This document shows positions 1 to 6,049 of a DNA stretch of 6,049 nt, in pieces. Under the pieces are notes generated by a model, which ran no database searches, was not told where the DNA came from, and was given only the letters and a program-made list of their open reading frames with translations. The position numbers were made by a program, and so were the translations under genes. Within the stretch, counting starts at the first letter, position 1, and each line of letters begins with the position of its first letter. Origin of the DNA: Phyllobacteriaceae bacterium UBA1059 (GTDB lineage Bacteria > Pseudomonadota > Alphaproteobacteria > Rhizobiales > Rhizobiaceae); the NCBI GenBank assembly GCA_002316345.1, contig DCDI01000246.1, positions 1 to 6,049 on the forward strand, read 5' to 3'.

Positions 1-871
1 GCCCCGACGGCGCGCCATAAAGCGGCCAGCGGGTCCAGGCGGGCAGGGTCTGCAACGGGCGCAGCGGGGCGGCGAGGCGCGACAGGAAGCCTGACAGGGC
101 ACCCTTGCCATCCGTCTGCGACCAGCCTTGCGTGCCGGCAGTTCCGCGCGTGATCGCCACTAGGTTCAGCGCCTGACCGGCTGACAGCGGGTAGGCGACG
201 AGATGAGCGGCCGGATCGAGGAAGGTCGATACTTTGTCGAAGCGGATGATGTCGGCAATGCCAAGCGCGTCGGCCGTGGCGCGATCGATCGTGGTGCGCC
301 AGGCGGTCATGCCGGAAAACACGCTTTCGGCTGGCTGGCCCTCATGGGCGAAGCGACGCAAGCTGGACCACACGCCATCGGCGCCCACCAGAAGCGCCCC
401 CTTGATCGTCGCGGTGCTGTTATCGCGCACAAGCGACAGGGTGACATCCTCGGTTCCGAACTCCGCACCGAGCACCTGAGCGCCTTTTTCGACCGTGATA
501 CGCGGTTCAGCCTTCACCGTCGCCAGCAAGGCCTGCTGGATCGCAGCGCGATGCGCCACGAGATAAGGCGCGCCATAGCGGGCAGCACTATCACTGATTG
601 AGATTTCAGCGAGCTGGCGCAGCGTCGTGGCATCGCGCAAAACCACGCCTGTCGGTGCCACTGCATGCGGCAGAAGGTGATCGAGCACGCCGAGCCGGCG
701 CAGAATATGCGTGGCGTTTGGAGACAGCTGAAGCCCAGCACCCACCTCGCCGAACTCGTGCGTGGCCTCGAACAGGCGTACGGAAAATCCTTCAGCGGCC
801 AAGGCAAGTGCCGCCGTCAGGCCGGCAATGCCACCGCCTGCAATCAGGATCGGTCTATCGGGGGAGTCCAT
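1..871 (-). CDS. FAD-dependent monooxygenase (salicylate hydroxylase/UbiH-like), C-terminus cut by window edge
   Basis: About 290 codons are open from an ATG at 871 down to base 1; the stop codon lies outside the window. The N-terminus holds a dinucleotide-binding Rossmann motif, G12-G-G14-I-A-G17, ending in an acidic residue, E35, that would bind the ribose of FAD. It is followed by V-G-A-G-L-Q-L-S-P-N-A (residues 43-53), typical of the salicylate hydroxylase/3-hydroxybenzoate 6-hydroxylase branch of group A flavin monooxygenases. The second FAD/NAD(P)H motif, V-G-A-D-G-V-W-S (162-169), is intact. The family is usually about 380-420 residues, so roughly 100 residues are missing, including the expected G-D-A-A-H FAD motif. 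No signal peptide or membrane segment is seen, so a cytosolic enzyme is expected. Members use NAD(P)H and oxygen to hydroxylate aromatic rings or quinone precursors; the substrate here is unknown. The gene follows the zinc-finger gene by 18 bases and has only a weak ribosome site, suggesting translation coupled to that gene. Confidence 0.88.
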   Translation of the reverse strand, partial: MDSPDRPILIAGGGIAGLTAALALAAEGFSVRLFEATHEFGEVGAGLQLSPNATHILRRLGVLDHLLPHAVAPTGVVLRDATTLRQLAEISISDSAARYGAPYLVAHRAAIQQALLATVKAEPRITVEKGAQVLGAEFGTEDVTLSLVRDNSTATIKGALLVGADGVWSSLRRFAHEGQPAESVFSGMTAWRTTIDRATADALGIADIIRFDKVSTFLDPAAHLVAYPLSAGQALNLVAITRGTAGTQGWSQTDGKGALSGFLSRLAAPLRPLQTLPAWTRWPLYGAPSG

Positions 872-889
872 GCCTGCACGCGCAGCCCG

Positions 890-1135
890 TCAGGCCGCGT
901 GCGCTTCGTAAAGGCTGCCGGCGGGCAGGCTTTCACCCGCGCCGAGCGTCGCATTGTAGCGGTAAAGCGTCGAGCAATAAGGACAGACCTTTTCGCTGTC
1001 GGCACCCATGTCCAGATAGACATGCGGGTGGTCGAAGGGCGGGTTTGCCCCCACGCACATGAATTCCTTGACCCCGACCTCAATAACCGGATGTCCGGCA
1101 TCGTTCTGGAAATGCGGAATAGCGCCGCCAGCCAT
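890..1135 (-). CDS. Small CHCC zinc-finger protein (NDUFS6/complex I accessory type)
   Basis: This 81-residue protein matches the zf-CHCC family, whose eukaryotic members include NDUFS6, the zinc-binding accessory subunit of mitochondrial complex I. Visible family features are the H-P-H-V-Y-L-D-M-G stretch (36-44) and K-V-C-P-Y-C-S-T (49-56). The likely zinc ligands are C27, H36, C51 and C54; the C-x8-H and C-x2-C spacings agree with NDUFS6. In alphaproteobacteria such proteins are often annotated only as zinc-finger domain-containing proteins, and a link to respiratory complex I is inferred from homology. The ATG at 1135 is chosen because a strong GAGGAG site sits six bases upstream; an in-frame ATG at 1165 would add ten non-conserved residues and lacks such a site. 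The gene is first in a leftward unit with the FAD monooxygenase and divergent from ppk. Confidence 0.87.
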   Translation of the reverse strand: MAGGAIPHFQNDAGHPVIEVGVKEFMCVGANPPFDHPHVYLDMGADSEKVCPYCSTLYRYNATLGAGESLPAGSLYEAHAA

Positions 1136-1141
1136 GACACG

Positions 1142-1147
1142 CTCCTC
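1142..1147 (-). promoter_or_regulatory. Ribosome binding site of the zinc-finger gene
   Basis: On the minus strand GAGGAG lies six bases before the ATG at 1135. It is the best Shine-Dalgarno match near this gene and settles the start in favour of the 81-residue form rather than the longer in-frame reading. Confidence 0.7.
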
Positions 1148-1195
1148 ATGCTTGCTGACCGGCATCTGGAACAGAAATCGGGTCTTTGCAAGCCG

Positions 1196-1217
1196 CCGTG
1201 ACGAAACTGTCGCAAAA
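1196..1217 (+). promoter_or_regulatory. Possible degenerate PhoB box upstream of ppk
   Basis: Two 7-base units, CCGTGAC (1196-1202) and CTGTCGC (1207-1213), each followed by an A-rich 4-base spacer (GAAA and AAAA), repeat with the 11-base period typical of rhizobial Pho boxes. As remembered, the consensus unit is CTGTCAT or CTGTCAC; the second unit matches CTGTCAC at six of seven bases and the first at five of seven. A third, poor unit, CCGCTGC, follows at 1218. The site ends about 14 bases before the possible -10 at 1232, a plausible position for PhoB to replace a -35 element. Control of ppk by phosphate limitation is known in other bacteria; for this site it is an inference from a weak match. 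Confidence 0.28.
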
Positions 1218-1264
1218 CCGCTGCATGACGCTACTATGTGCCGCGCTGCTTGCGGCAGTGAAAT

Positions 1265-1270
1265 GGGAGA
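1265..1270 (+). promoter_or_regulatory. Ribosome binding site of ppk
   Basis: GGGAGA lies six bases before the ATG at 1277. It directly abuts an in-frame TTG at 1271, too close to serve it, so the ATG is taken as the start. Confidence 0.65.
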
Positions 1271-1276
1271 TTGTGC

Positions 1277-3484
1277 ATGAACGAGGTCAAGCCGGTGCGC
1301 GGCGAGTTGAAGGTCGGCGCAGTTGACGTGTCTGAACCGTCGGGCGGCAACCCCGATCGCTTCGTCAATCGCGAGTTCTCCTGGCTGCAGTTCAATCGCC
1401 GCGTTCTGGAAGAATCGCAGAACCCGCGCCATCCGCTGCTTGAGCGCATCCGGTTCCTGTCGATCTCGGCTGCCAATCTCGACGAGTTCTTCATGGTTCG
1501 CGTCGCCGGCTTAGCAGGGCAGGTGCGACAGGGCATCGCCGAAAAATCCGCCGATGGTCGCACGCCGGAAGAGCAACTGGAAAACATCCTGCTCGAAGTC
1601 GGTCGCCTGCAGGAAGATCAGGAAGCCAGCCTTGGCCAGCTCGGGCAATTGCTGAAGGCTGAAGGCATCGAGACCGTTAAGCCCGGTGCGCTCGCCAAGG
1701 ATGAAAAGGCTTGGCTCGAAGCGCATTTCATGGACGCGATTTTTCCAGTCCTGACGCCGATGTCGATCGATCCTGCGCACCCGTTCCCGTTCATCCCCAA
1801 CCTCGGCTTCACCATGGCGCTGGCGCTCAAGCACAAGCGCTTGAACGAGACGATGACGGCGCTGGTGCGCATGCCGCCCGCTTTGCGACGGCTGATCCGT
1901 CTGCCGGAAAAGGACAAGCAAGTACGTCTCGTTCTGCTGGAAGACGCGGTCGAGTTGTTCATCGGCAAACTGTTCCCCGGCTATCAGATGACGGCGTCGG
2001 GCACATTCCGCATCATCCGCGACAGCGACATAGAGGTAGAGGAAGAAGCCGAGGATCTCGTCCGCTTCTTTGAAACCGCCTTGAAGCGTCGCCGTCGCGG
2101 CCAGGTGATCCGCATCGAGTTCGACAGCGGCACGCCGGCCGAGCTGCGCGCTTTCGTGGCGCGGGAACTGGCGGTGCCGGAAAGCCGCGTCAGCGTCTTG
2201 CGCGGTCCTCTTGCGCTCAACCAGATCTCGGAACTGACGCAAATCCCGCGCGATGACCTGAAATTCGTGCCTTACAATCCGCGCTTCCCCGAGCGTGTGC
2301 GCGACCGCAATGGCGACTGCTTCGCGGCAATCCGGGAAAAGGACATCATCGTCCACCACCCTTATGAGAGCTTCGACGTGGTGGTGCAGTATCTGCGCCA
2401 GGCCGCCGCCGACCCGGACGTGCTGGCGATCAAGCAGACGCTTTACCGCACGTCGAACGACAGCCCGATCGTGCGCGCGCTGGCGGATGCGGCAGAAGCC
2501 GGCAAGTCGGTCACGGCTTTGGTCGAGTTGAAGGCGCGCTTCGACGAAGAAGCCAATATCCGCTGGGCGCGCGACCTTGAACGCGCCGGCGTGCAGGTCG
2601 TGTTCGGCTTCGTGGAACTGAAAACGCATGCCAAGATGTCGCTGGTGGTGCGGCGCGAAGAAGGCAAGCTGCGCAACTACGTGCATCTCGGCACCGGCAA
2701 CTATCACCCGATCACCGCGCGCATCTACACCGATCTGTCCTACTTCACCTGCGACCCGCAGCTCGCCCGCGATGTTTCGCAGGTCTTCAACTTCATCACC
2801 GGCTATGCAGAGCCGACGGAAGAAATGCGGCTGGCGATCTCGCCATTCACGCTGCGCTCCAGCATCATCAAGAACATCGCAGCCGAGATCGAGCACGCCA
2901 AGGCAGGCCGTCCGGCGCAGATCTGGATGAAGATGAATTCGCTGGTCGATCCTGAAATCATCGACGCGCTCTATGATGCGAGCAGCGCCGGCGTGGATAT
3001 CGATCTTGTGGTGCGCGGCATCTGCTGTTTGCGCCCGCAGGTGCCTGGATTGTCCGAGAACATCCGTGTGAAGTCGATCATTGGCCGCTTTCTGGAACAC
3101 AGCCGCATCTTCTGCTTCGGCAATGGCGGTGGTCTGCCTTCGGATGGTGCGTTGATTTATATCGGCTCGGCCGATCTCATGCCGCGCAATCTCGATCGGC
3201 GCGTCGAGACCCTGGTGCCCATCACCAATCCGACTGTGCATGAACAGGTTCTCGGGCAGATCATGCTGGGCAACATCATGGACAACCAGCAAAGCTTTGA
3301 AGTACTGGCCGACGGCACGTCCCGCCGCATGGAATGGGACGGCAGCGAGGAAGCGTTCAACGCGCAGGAATATTTCATGACGAACCCGAGCCTGTCAGGC
3401 CGTGGCGACGCGCTGAAACAATCCGCACCCAAACGCATTACCCGCCAGAAGCGTAAGAAAGGGAGCGTTGAAGGCAACGCATGA
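1277..3484 (+). CDS. ppk: Polyphosphate kinase 1
   Basis: The 735-residue product catalyses reversible transfer of the ATP gamma-phosphate to growing inorganic polyphosphate. The N-terminal domain carries the family signature N-L-D-E-F-F-M-V-R-V-A-G-L (68-80). All main catalytic residues known from E. coli PPK1 can be found, and from the catalytic core onward they keep a constant offset of 16: R391, R421, the phosphorylated histidine H451 (in E-L-K-T-H-A-K), H470 (Y-V-H-L-G-T-G-N-Y), Y484, R580 and H608 (F-L-E-H-S-R). The active site therefore looks complete. Against the 688 residues of E. coli, it has about 20 extra N-terminal residues and a basic C-terminal tail (K719 to K728, rich in R and K) that is probably disordered. 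The start is the ATG at 1277 with GGGAGA six bases upstream. The stop codon overlaps the ppx start as ATGA, so the two are translated as one operon. PPK1 acts in the cytoplasm or at the inner membrane and supports stress survival and phosphate storage. Confidence 0.98.
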   Translation: MNEVKPVRGELKVGAVDVSEPSGGNPDRFVNREFSWLQFNRRVLEESQNPRHPLLERIRFLSISAANLDEFFMVRVAGLAGQVRQGIAEKSADGRTPEEQLENILLEVGRLQEDQEASLGQLGQLLKAEGIETVKPGALAKDEKAWLEAHFMDAIFPVLTPMSIDPAHPFPFIPNLGFTMALALKHKRLNETMTALVRMPPALRRLIRLPEKDKQVRLVLLEDAVELFIGKLFPGYQMTASGTFRIIRDSDIEVEEEAEDLVRFFETALKRRRRGQVIRIEFDSGTPAELRAFVARELAVPESRVSVLRGPLALNQISELTQIPRDDLKFVPYNPRFPERVRDRNGDCFAAIREKDIIVHHPYESFDVVVQYLRQAAADPDVLAIKQTLYRTSNDSPIVRALADAAEAGKSVTALVELKARFDEEANIRWARDLERAGVQVVFGFVELKTHAKMSLVVRREEGKLRNYVHLGTGNYHPITARIYTDLSYFTCDPQLARDVSQVFNFITGYAEPTEEMRLAISPFTLRSSIIKNIAAEIEHAKAGRPAQIWMKMNSLVDPEIIDALYDASSAGVDIDLVVRGICCLRPQVPGLSENIRVKSIIGRFLEHSRIFCFGNGGGLPSDGALIYIGSADLMPRNLDRRVETLVPITNPTVHEQVLGQIMLGNIMDNQQSFEVLADGTSRRMEWDGSEEAFNAQEYFMTNPSLSGRGDALKQSAPKRITRQKRKKGSVEGNA

Positions 3485-4998
3485 TCGCCATCTCTCAAGG
3501 GCGTCTGCAAGACCGTCGTCCGATCTCCATCATCGACATCGGATCGAACTCGATCCGATTGGTTATCTATGAGGGCATCGCGCGGTCGCCGACTGTGCTG
3601 TTCAACGAAAAGATGCTGGCGGGTCTCGGCCGCGGCATCGTTTCGACGGGCAGGCTCGATCCGGAAGCCGTTCAACGCTCGGTCGAAGAGTTCCGCCGTT
3701 TTAGGGCTCTCGCCGAACAGGCAGGCTCCGAAAGCTTGCATGTCATCGCGACCGCTGCTGCGCGTGAAGCGGAAAACGGCCCGGACTTCATCCGTCGCGC
3801 CGAGGACATTCTCGGCGTCGACATCAAGGTGCTGAGCGGGCGAGAAGAAGCCTACTACTCCGCGCTCGGCGTCATCTCCGGCTTCCATGATCCAGACGGC
3901 ATCGCCGGCGATCTCGGCGGCGGCAGTCTGGAGCTGGTGGATGTCGAAGGCGACGTGATCGGCGACGGCATTACGCTGCCGCTGGGCGGCTTGCGTTTGC
4001 AGGACGTCACCAAAGGCTCGCCGCAAGCCGCCGTCGAGGTCATCCGCAAGCAGTTGGCGCGCGCCGATCTGCTCGAAGACGGCGAAAATCGCACCTTCTA
4101 CGCGGTGGGCGGCACCTGGCGAAACCTTGCGCGCCTGCACATGATTTCGACGGGCTATCCGCTCAATGTCATGCATCATTACGAGATGGATCTGGAAAGC
4201 ACCGCGCCTTTCCTGCGGCAGGTCGCACGCGGCGAACTGGACAAGATGAAGGGGATCAACCTGATCTCCAAGAATCGTCGCAGCCTGTTGCCTTACGGCG
4301 CTGCCGCTCTGCAGGAAATCGCCGCAGTCATGAAGCCGTCGCGCATCGTCGTGTCAGCGCTGGGTGTTCGCGAAGGCTACCTGTATTCGCTGCTGACCGA
4401 AGAAGAGCGCAAGACTGATCCGCTGGTCTCAGCGGCCGAAGAATTGGCGGTTTTGCGCGCGCGCTCCGTGACCCATGCTCATGAGCTTGCCGCCTGGACT
4501 GGCGAAACGTTGCAGGCACTTGGCGTCAAGGAGACCGCAGACGAAGCGCGGCTGCGGCACACCGCCTGTCTCGTGGCCGATATCGGCTGGCGAGCCCATC
4601 CCGAATATCGCGGCGTGCAGTCGCTCAACATCATCGCGCATGCGTCGTTTATCGGGGTCGATCATCCCGGCCGCGCTTTTATCGCGCTGGCCAACCTGTT
4701 TCGCCACGAAGGCGTGTTCCAGGATGGTTTCGCGCCCGAACTCGCCACGCTTGCGGGCACGCATTATCTCGAGCGCGCGCGACTGCTCGGCGCCATGATG
4801 CGCGTGGTTTACCTGCTGTCGGCTTCAATGCCGGGCGTGCTGCCACAGCTGAAGTGGGTGAAGCAGCCGAACGGCAACCTGGCGCTCGTTTTGCCGAAAG
4901 CACTCGCCCATCTTGCCGGCGAGCGGCCTGAGGGCCGGGTGGCGCAGCTTGCCAAGGTTAGTGGCAAGGCGCTGGAGATGCTGGTTGCCGATCAATAA
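3481..4998 (+). CDS. ppx: Exopolyphosphatase (Ppx/GppA family)
   Basis: The 505-residue product belongs to the Ppx/GppA phosphatases of the ASKHA (actin/Hsp70-like) fold, which release phosphate from the ends of polyphosphate and in some cases convert pppGpp to ppGpp. In order are the phosphate-1 motif I-D-I-G-S-N-S-I-R-L (18-27), T-A-A-A-R-E-A (91-97), the catalytic-acid segment S-G-R-E-E-A (119-124, with E122/E123 matching the E. coli glutamate), the phosphate-2 motif G-D-L-G-G-G-S-L-E (143-151), L-P-L-G-G-L-R (166-172) and Y-A-V-G-G-T-W-R (207-214). The C-terminal half (about 320-505) is the helical HD-like domain, with L-R-H-T-A-C-L-V-A-D-I-G-W (358-370). The length is close to the family norm. 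The ATG overlaps the ppk stop (ATGA), with GAAGG six bases upstream. The polyphosphate-making neighbour favours exopolyphosphatase, but sequence alone cannot exclude guanosine pentaphosphatase activity. The gene ends 28 bases before the convergent rnd stop codon. Confidence 0.95.
   Translation: MIAISQGRLQDRRPISIIDIGSNSIRLVIYEGIARSPTVLFNEKMLAGLGRGIVSTGRLDPEAVQRSVEEFRRFRALAEQAGSESLHVIATAAAREAENGPDFIRRAEDILGVDIKVLSGREEAYYSALGVISGFHDPDGIAGDLGGGSLELVDVEGDVIGDGITLPLGGLRLQDVTKGSPQAAVEVIRKQLARADLLEDGENRTFYAVGGTWRNLARLHMISTGYPLNVMHHYEMDLESTAPFLRQVARGELDKMKGINLISKNRRSLLPYGAAALQEIAAVMKPSRIVVSALGVREGYLYSLLTEEERKTDPLVSAAEELAVLRARSVTHAHELAAWTGETLQALGVKETADEARLRHTACLVADIGWRAHPEYRGVQSLNIIAHASFIGVDHPGRAFIALANLFRHEGVFQDGFAPELATLAGTHYLERARLLGAMMRVVYLLSASMPGVLPQLKWVKQPNGNLALVLPKALAHLAGERPEGRVAQLAKVSGKALEMLVADQ
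3538..3559. repeat. Near-perfect palindrome in the 5' part of ppx
   Basis: Arms ATCGGATCGA (3538-3547) and TCGATCCGAT (3550-3559) are exact reverse complements around a 2-base centre. It lies over the codons of the conserved I-G-S-N-S-I-R motif, about 57 bases into ppx. It may be a chance result of codon choice; a weak mRNA hairpin or a protein-binding site is possible but unsupported. Confidence 0.5.
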
Positions 4999-5007
4999 CG
5001 CACTGGA

Positions 5008-5036
5008 ACAAGGCTGAAGACGATCTTCAGCCTTGT
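5008..5036. terminator. Bidirectional hairpin between convergent ppx and rnd
   Basis: A perfect 13-bp inverted repeat (arms 5008-5020 and 5024-5036) with a CGA loop lies just past the ppx stop, and its right arm contains the rnd stop codon and last codons. The position between convergent genes fits a shared terminator. Neither strand has a clear T-run after the stem, so it is not a textbook intrinsic terminator; it may act mainly as a 3'-end stabilising hairpin or need Rho. Confidence 0.72.
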
Positions 5037-6049
5037 GCCTCGACCACGGCAATCCGGCGCTTCTCGAACTTGAGCGCGACCTGTCCCTTGATGAGCTTCA
5101 GTGCCTGTTCGCCGAACACTTCGCGACGCCAGCCCTGAAGGGCCGGCACGTTGGCGTCCTCGCCCTTTGAAGCGATCTGCTCTATGTCGTCGCTGGAAGC
5201 CAACATCTTCGGCGCGACCGACTGCTGTTCGGCCACGATGCGCAAGAGAACCTTCAACAGCTCAGCACCGGCACTCGTGCCTTCAGCCGGCTGCGCGTAG
5301 CGCGGCAACTTCGGCATCTCGTCCTTGGGGATGGCGAGGGCGGTGTTGATGACGGCAAGTAACTCGGTGGCTGTGGACGACCGCTCCCAGCCCTTCGGCG
5401 TCGTGCGCAGCCGTCCAAGCGCATGCGCATCCTTCGGCTGCTGCTGCGCAATCTCGTAGATGGCGTCGTCCTTCAGAACGCGTCCGCGCGGCACGTTGCG
5501 GCTGCGGGCTTCGCGCTCGCGCCACGCTGCGACATGCTGCACGACGGCGAGTTCGACCGGCTTGCGCAGCCGCATCTTCAGCCGCTTCCAGGCATCTTCC
5601 GGCTTCAGATCATAGGTCTCGGTAGCCGTCAGGATACCAGTTTCCTCGGCCAGCCAATGCGCACGGTCTTCCTGCTCCAGCTGAGACTTGAGGTGCAGAT
5701 AGACCGGGATGAGGTAGGTCACGTCGGCCAGCGCATATTCGAGCTGCTTGTCGGATAGGGGGCGATGGCGCCAGTCGGTAAAGCGCGAGGACTTGTCGAG
5801 ATGCGCGCCGGTAATCTTCTGCACCAGCTGATCATAAGAGACGCTCTCGCCGAAGCCGCAAACCATGGCGGCGATCTGGCTGTCGAAAACAGGCGAGGGC
5901 ACCAGGCCGCCGAGGTGGAAGATGATCTCGATGTCCTGACGCGCAGCATGAAAGACCTTCATGACGGCAGGGTTTGCCATCAGCCGGAAGAAGGGCGCGA
6001 GGTCCAGACTTTCAGCAAGAGGGTCGATCAGGGCGTTGCGTTCAGGTGT
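5027..6049 (-). CDS. rnd: Ribonuclease D, N-terminus cut by window edge
   Basis: The frame is open from the right edge to a TGA at 5027-5029, giving 340 residues; the ATG at 5980 is internal, since the 23 codons upstream encode family-like sequence (A-L-I-D-P-L-A at fragment residues 6-12). RNase D is a DEDD-type 3'-5' exonuclease that trims tRNA precursors and other small RNAs. The fragment shows Exo II, F-H-A-A-R-Q-D-I-E (33-41, catalytic D39), and Exo III, L-E-Y-A-L-A-D-V-T-Y-L (103-113, with Y105 and D109). The Exo I motif with the first D and E must lie in the missing part. An HRDC-type helical domain follows at about 165-245 (A-A-W-R-E-R-E-A-R region), then a second helical C-terminal domain ending near L-Q-G-W-R-R-E-V-F-G. 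The family is about 375-390 residues, so roughly 40 are missing. The gene is convergent with ppx and shares its terminator hairpin; no functional tie to the polyphosphate genes is evident. Confidence 0.95.
   Translation of the reverse strand, partial: TPERNALIDPLAESLDLAPFFRLMANPAVMKVFHAARQDIEIIFHLGGLVPSPVFDSQIAAMVCGFGESVSYDQLVQKITGAHLDKSSRFTDWRHRPLSDKQLEYALADVTYLIPVYLHLKSQLEQEDRAHWLAEETGILTATETYDLKPEDAWKRLKMRLRKPVELAVVQHVAAWREREARSRNVPRGRVLKDDAIYEIAQQQPKDAHALGRLRTTPKGWERSSTATELLAVINTALAIPKDEMPKLPRYAQPAEGTSAGAELLKVLLRIVAEQQSVAPKMLASSDDIEQIASKGEDANVPALQGWRREVFGEQALKLIKGQVALKFEKRRIAVVEAQG

Larger units (their letters stand above)
1136..1276. promoter_or_regulatory. Divergent intergenic region between the zinc-finger gene and ppk
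   Basis: These 141 bases separate the starts of two divergent genes and must hold the promoters of both unless transcription comes from further away. On the plus strand a TACTAT sequence at 1232-1237 is a possible -10 element for ppk, but no good -35 hexamer sits at the right distance, as would be expected of an activator-dependent promoter. On the minus strand no convincing -35/-10 pair was found. Short plus-strand reading frames here are poor coding candidates. Confidence 0.5.

Noticed and set aside
203..1201. Rightward open frames of 132, 154 and 178 codons
   Set aside because: They are antisense to the FAD monooxygenase and zinc-finger genes, whose protein motifs are clear. The products are arginine- and alanine-rich with no domain.
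1271..1276. TTG at 1271 as the ppk start
   Set aside because: The Shine-Dalgarno sequence abuts this codon with no spacer; the ATG at 1277 has the right spacing.
1136..1432. Upstream extension of the zinc-finger gene to an ATG at 1432
   Set aside because: The frame is open, but the added part would be antisense to the ppk start, carries no family similarity, and the strong ribosome site points to 1135.
1511..3292. A 593-codon open frame antisense to ppk
   Set aside because: It lies entirely inside ppk, which has a complete set of conserved catalytic residues. The low-complexity H/R/D/A-rich product, with no recognisable domain, is typical of antisense frames in GC-rich genes.
3157..4179. 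A 340-codon leftward open frame across the ppk-ppx junction
   Set aside because: It is antisense to the conserved C-terminus of PPK1 and the catalytic half of Ppx, and its product resembles no family I know.
5981..6049. ATG at 5980 as the true rnd start
   Set aside because: The codons upstream continue in frame to the window edge and encode recognisable RNase D sequence, and the Exo I motif still has to lie further upstream.

Overview
The window looks like an ordinary stretch of chromosome from an alphaproteobacterium, most likely of the order Hyphomicrobiales (Rhizobiales). The grounds are the GC-rich third codon positions, the style of the PPK1, Ppx and RNase D proteins, and the arrangement ppk-ppx facing rnd, which from memory is common in Mesorhizobium/Brucella-type genomes. 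The species cannot be told from the sequence. No mobile element, CRISPR array, tRNA or rRNA was seen, and the protein-coding regions fill almost all of the window.

Layout: (1) A leftward pair: a small CHCC zinc-finger protein (890-1135) followed after 18 bases by an FAD-dependent aromatic-ring-hydroxylase-type monooxygenase (1-871), whose C-terminus is cut by the left edge. (2) A divergent intergenic region (1136-1276) holding the ribosome binding sites of both flanking genes and a weak, Pho-box-like set of 11-base-spaced repeats. (3) A rightward operon of polyphosphate kinase ppk (1277-3484) and exopolyphosphatase ppx (3481-4998), joined by a 4-base ATGA overlap. (4) A perfect 13-bp hairpin (5008-5036) between two convergent genes, probably a shared terminator. 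(5) Leftward ribonuclease D (5027-6049), whose N-terminus is cut by the right edge.

How the genes work together: PPK1 makes inorganic polyphosphate from ATP (and can run in reverse), and Ppx hydrolyses it. Co-translation of the two would set polyphosphate level and turnover, and possibly (p)ppGpp metabolism through the Ppx/GppA family. The leftward zinc-finger/monooxygenase pair is a separate unit; the zinc-finger protein belongs to the family of the NDUFS6 accessory subunit of respiratory complex I, and the monooxygenase substrate is unknown. RNase D is an RNA 3'-processing enzyme that appears to be a neighbour only.

I found no convincing sign of a new biological system. The observations most worth checking are the possible PhoB site upstream of ppk and the pairing of a complex-I-type zinc protein with an FAD hydroxylase.
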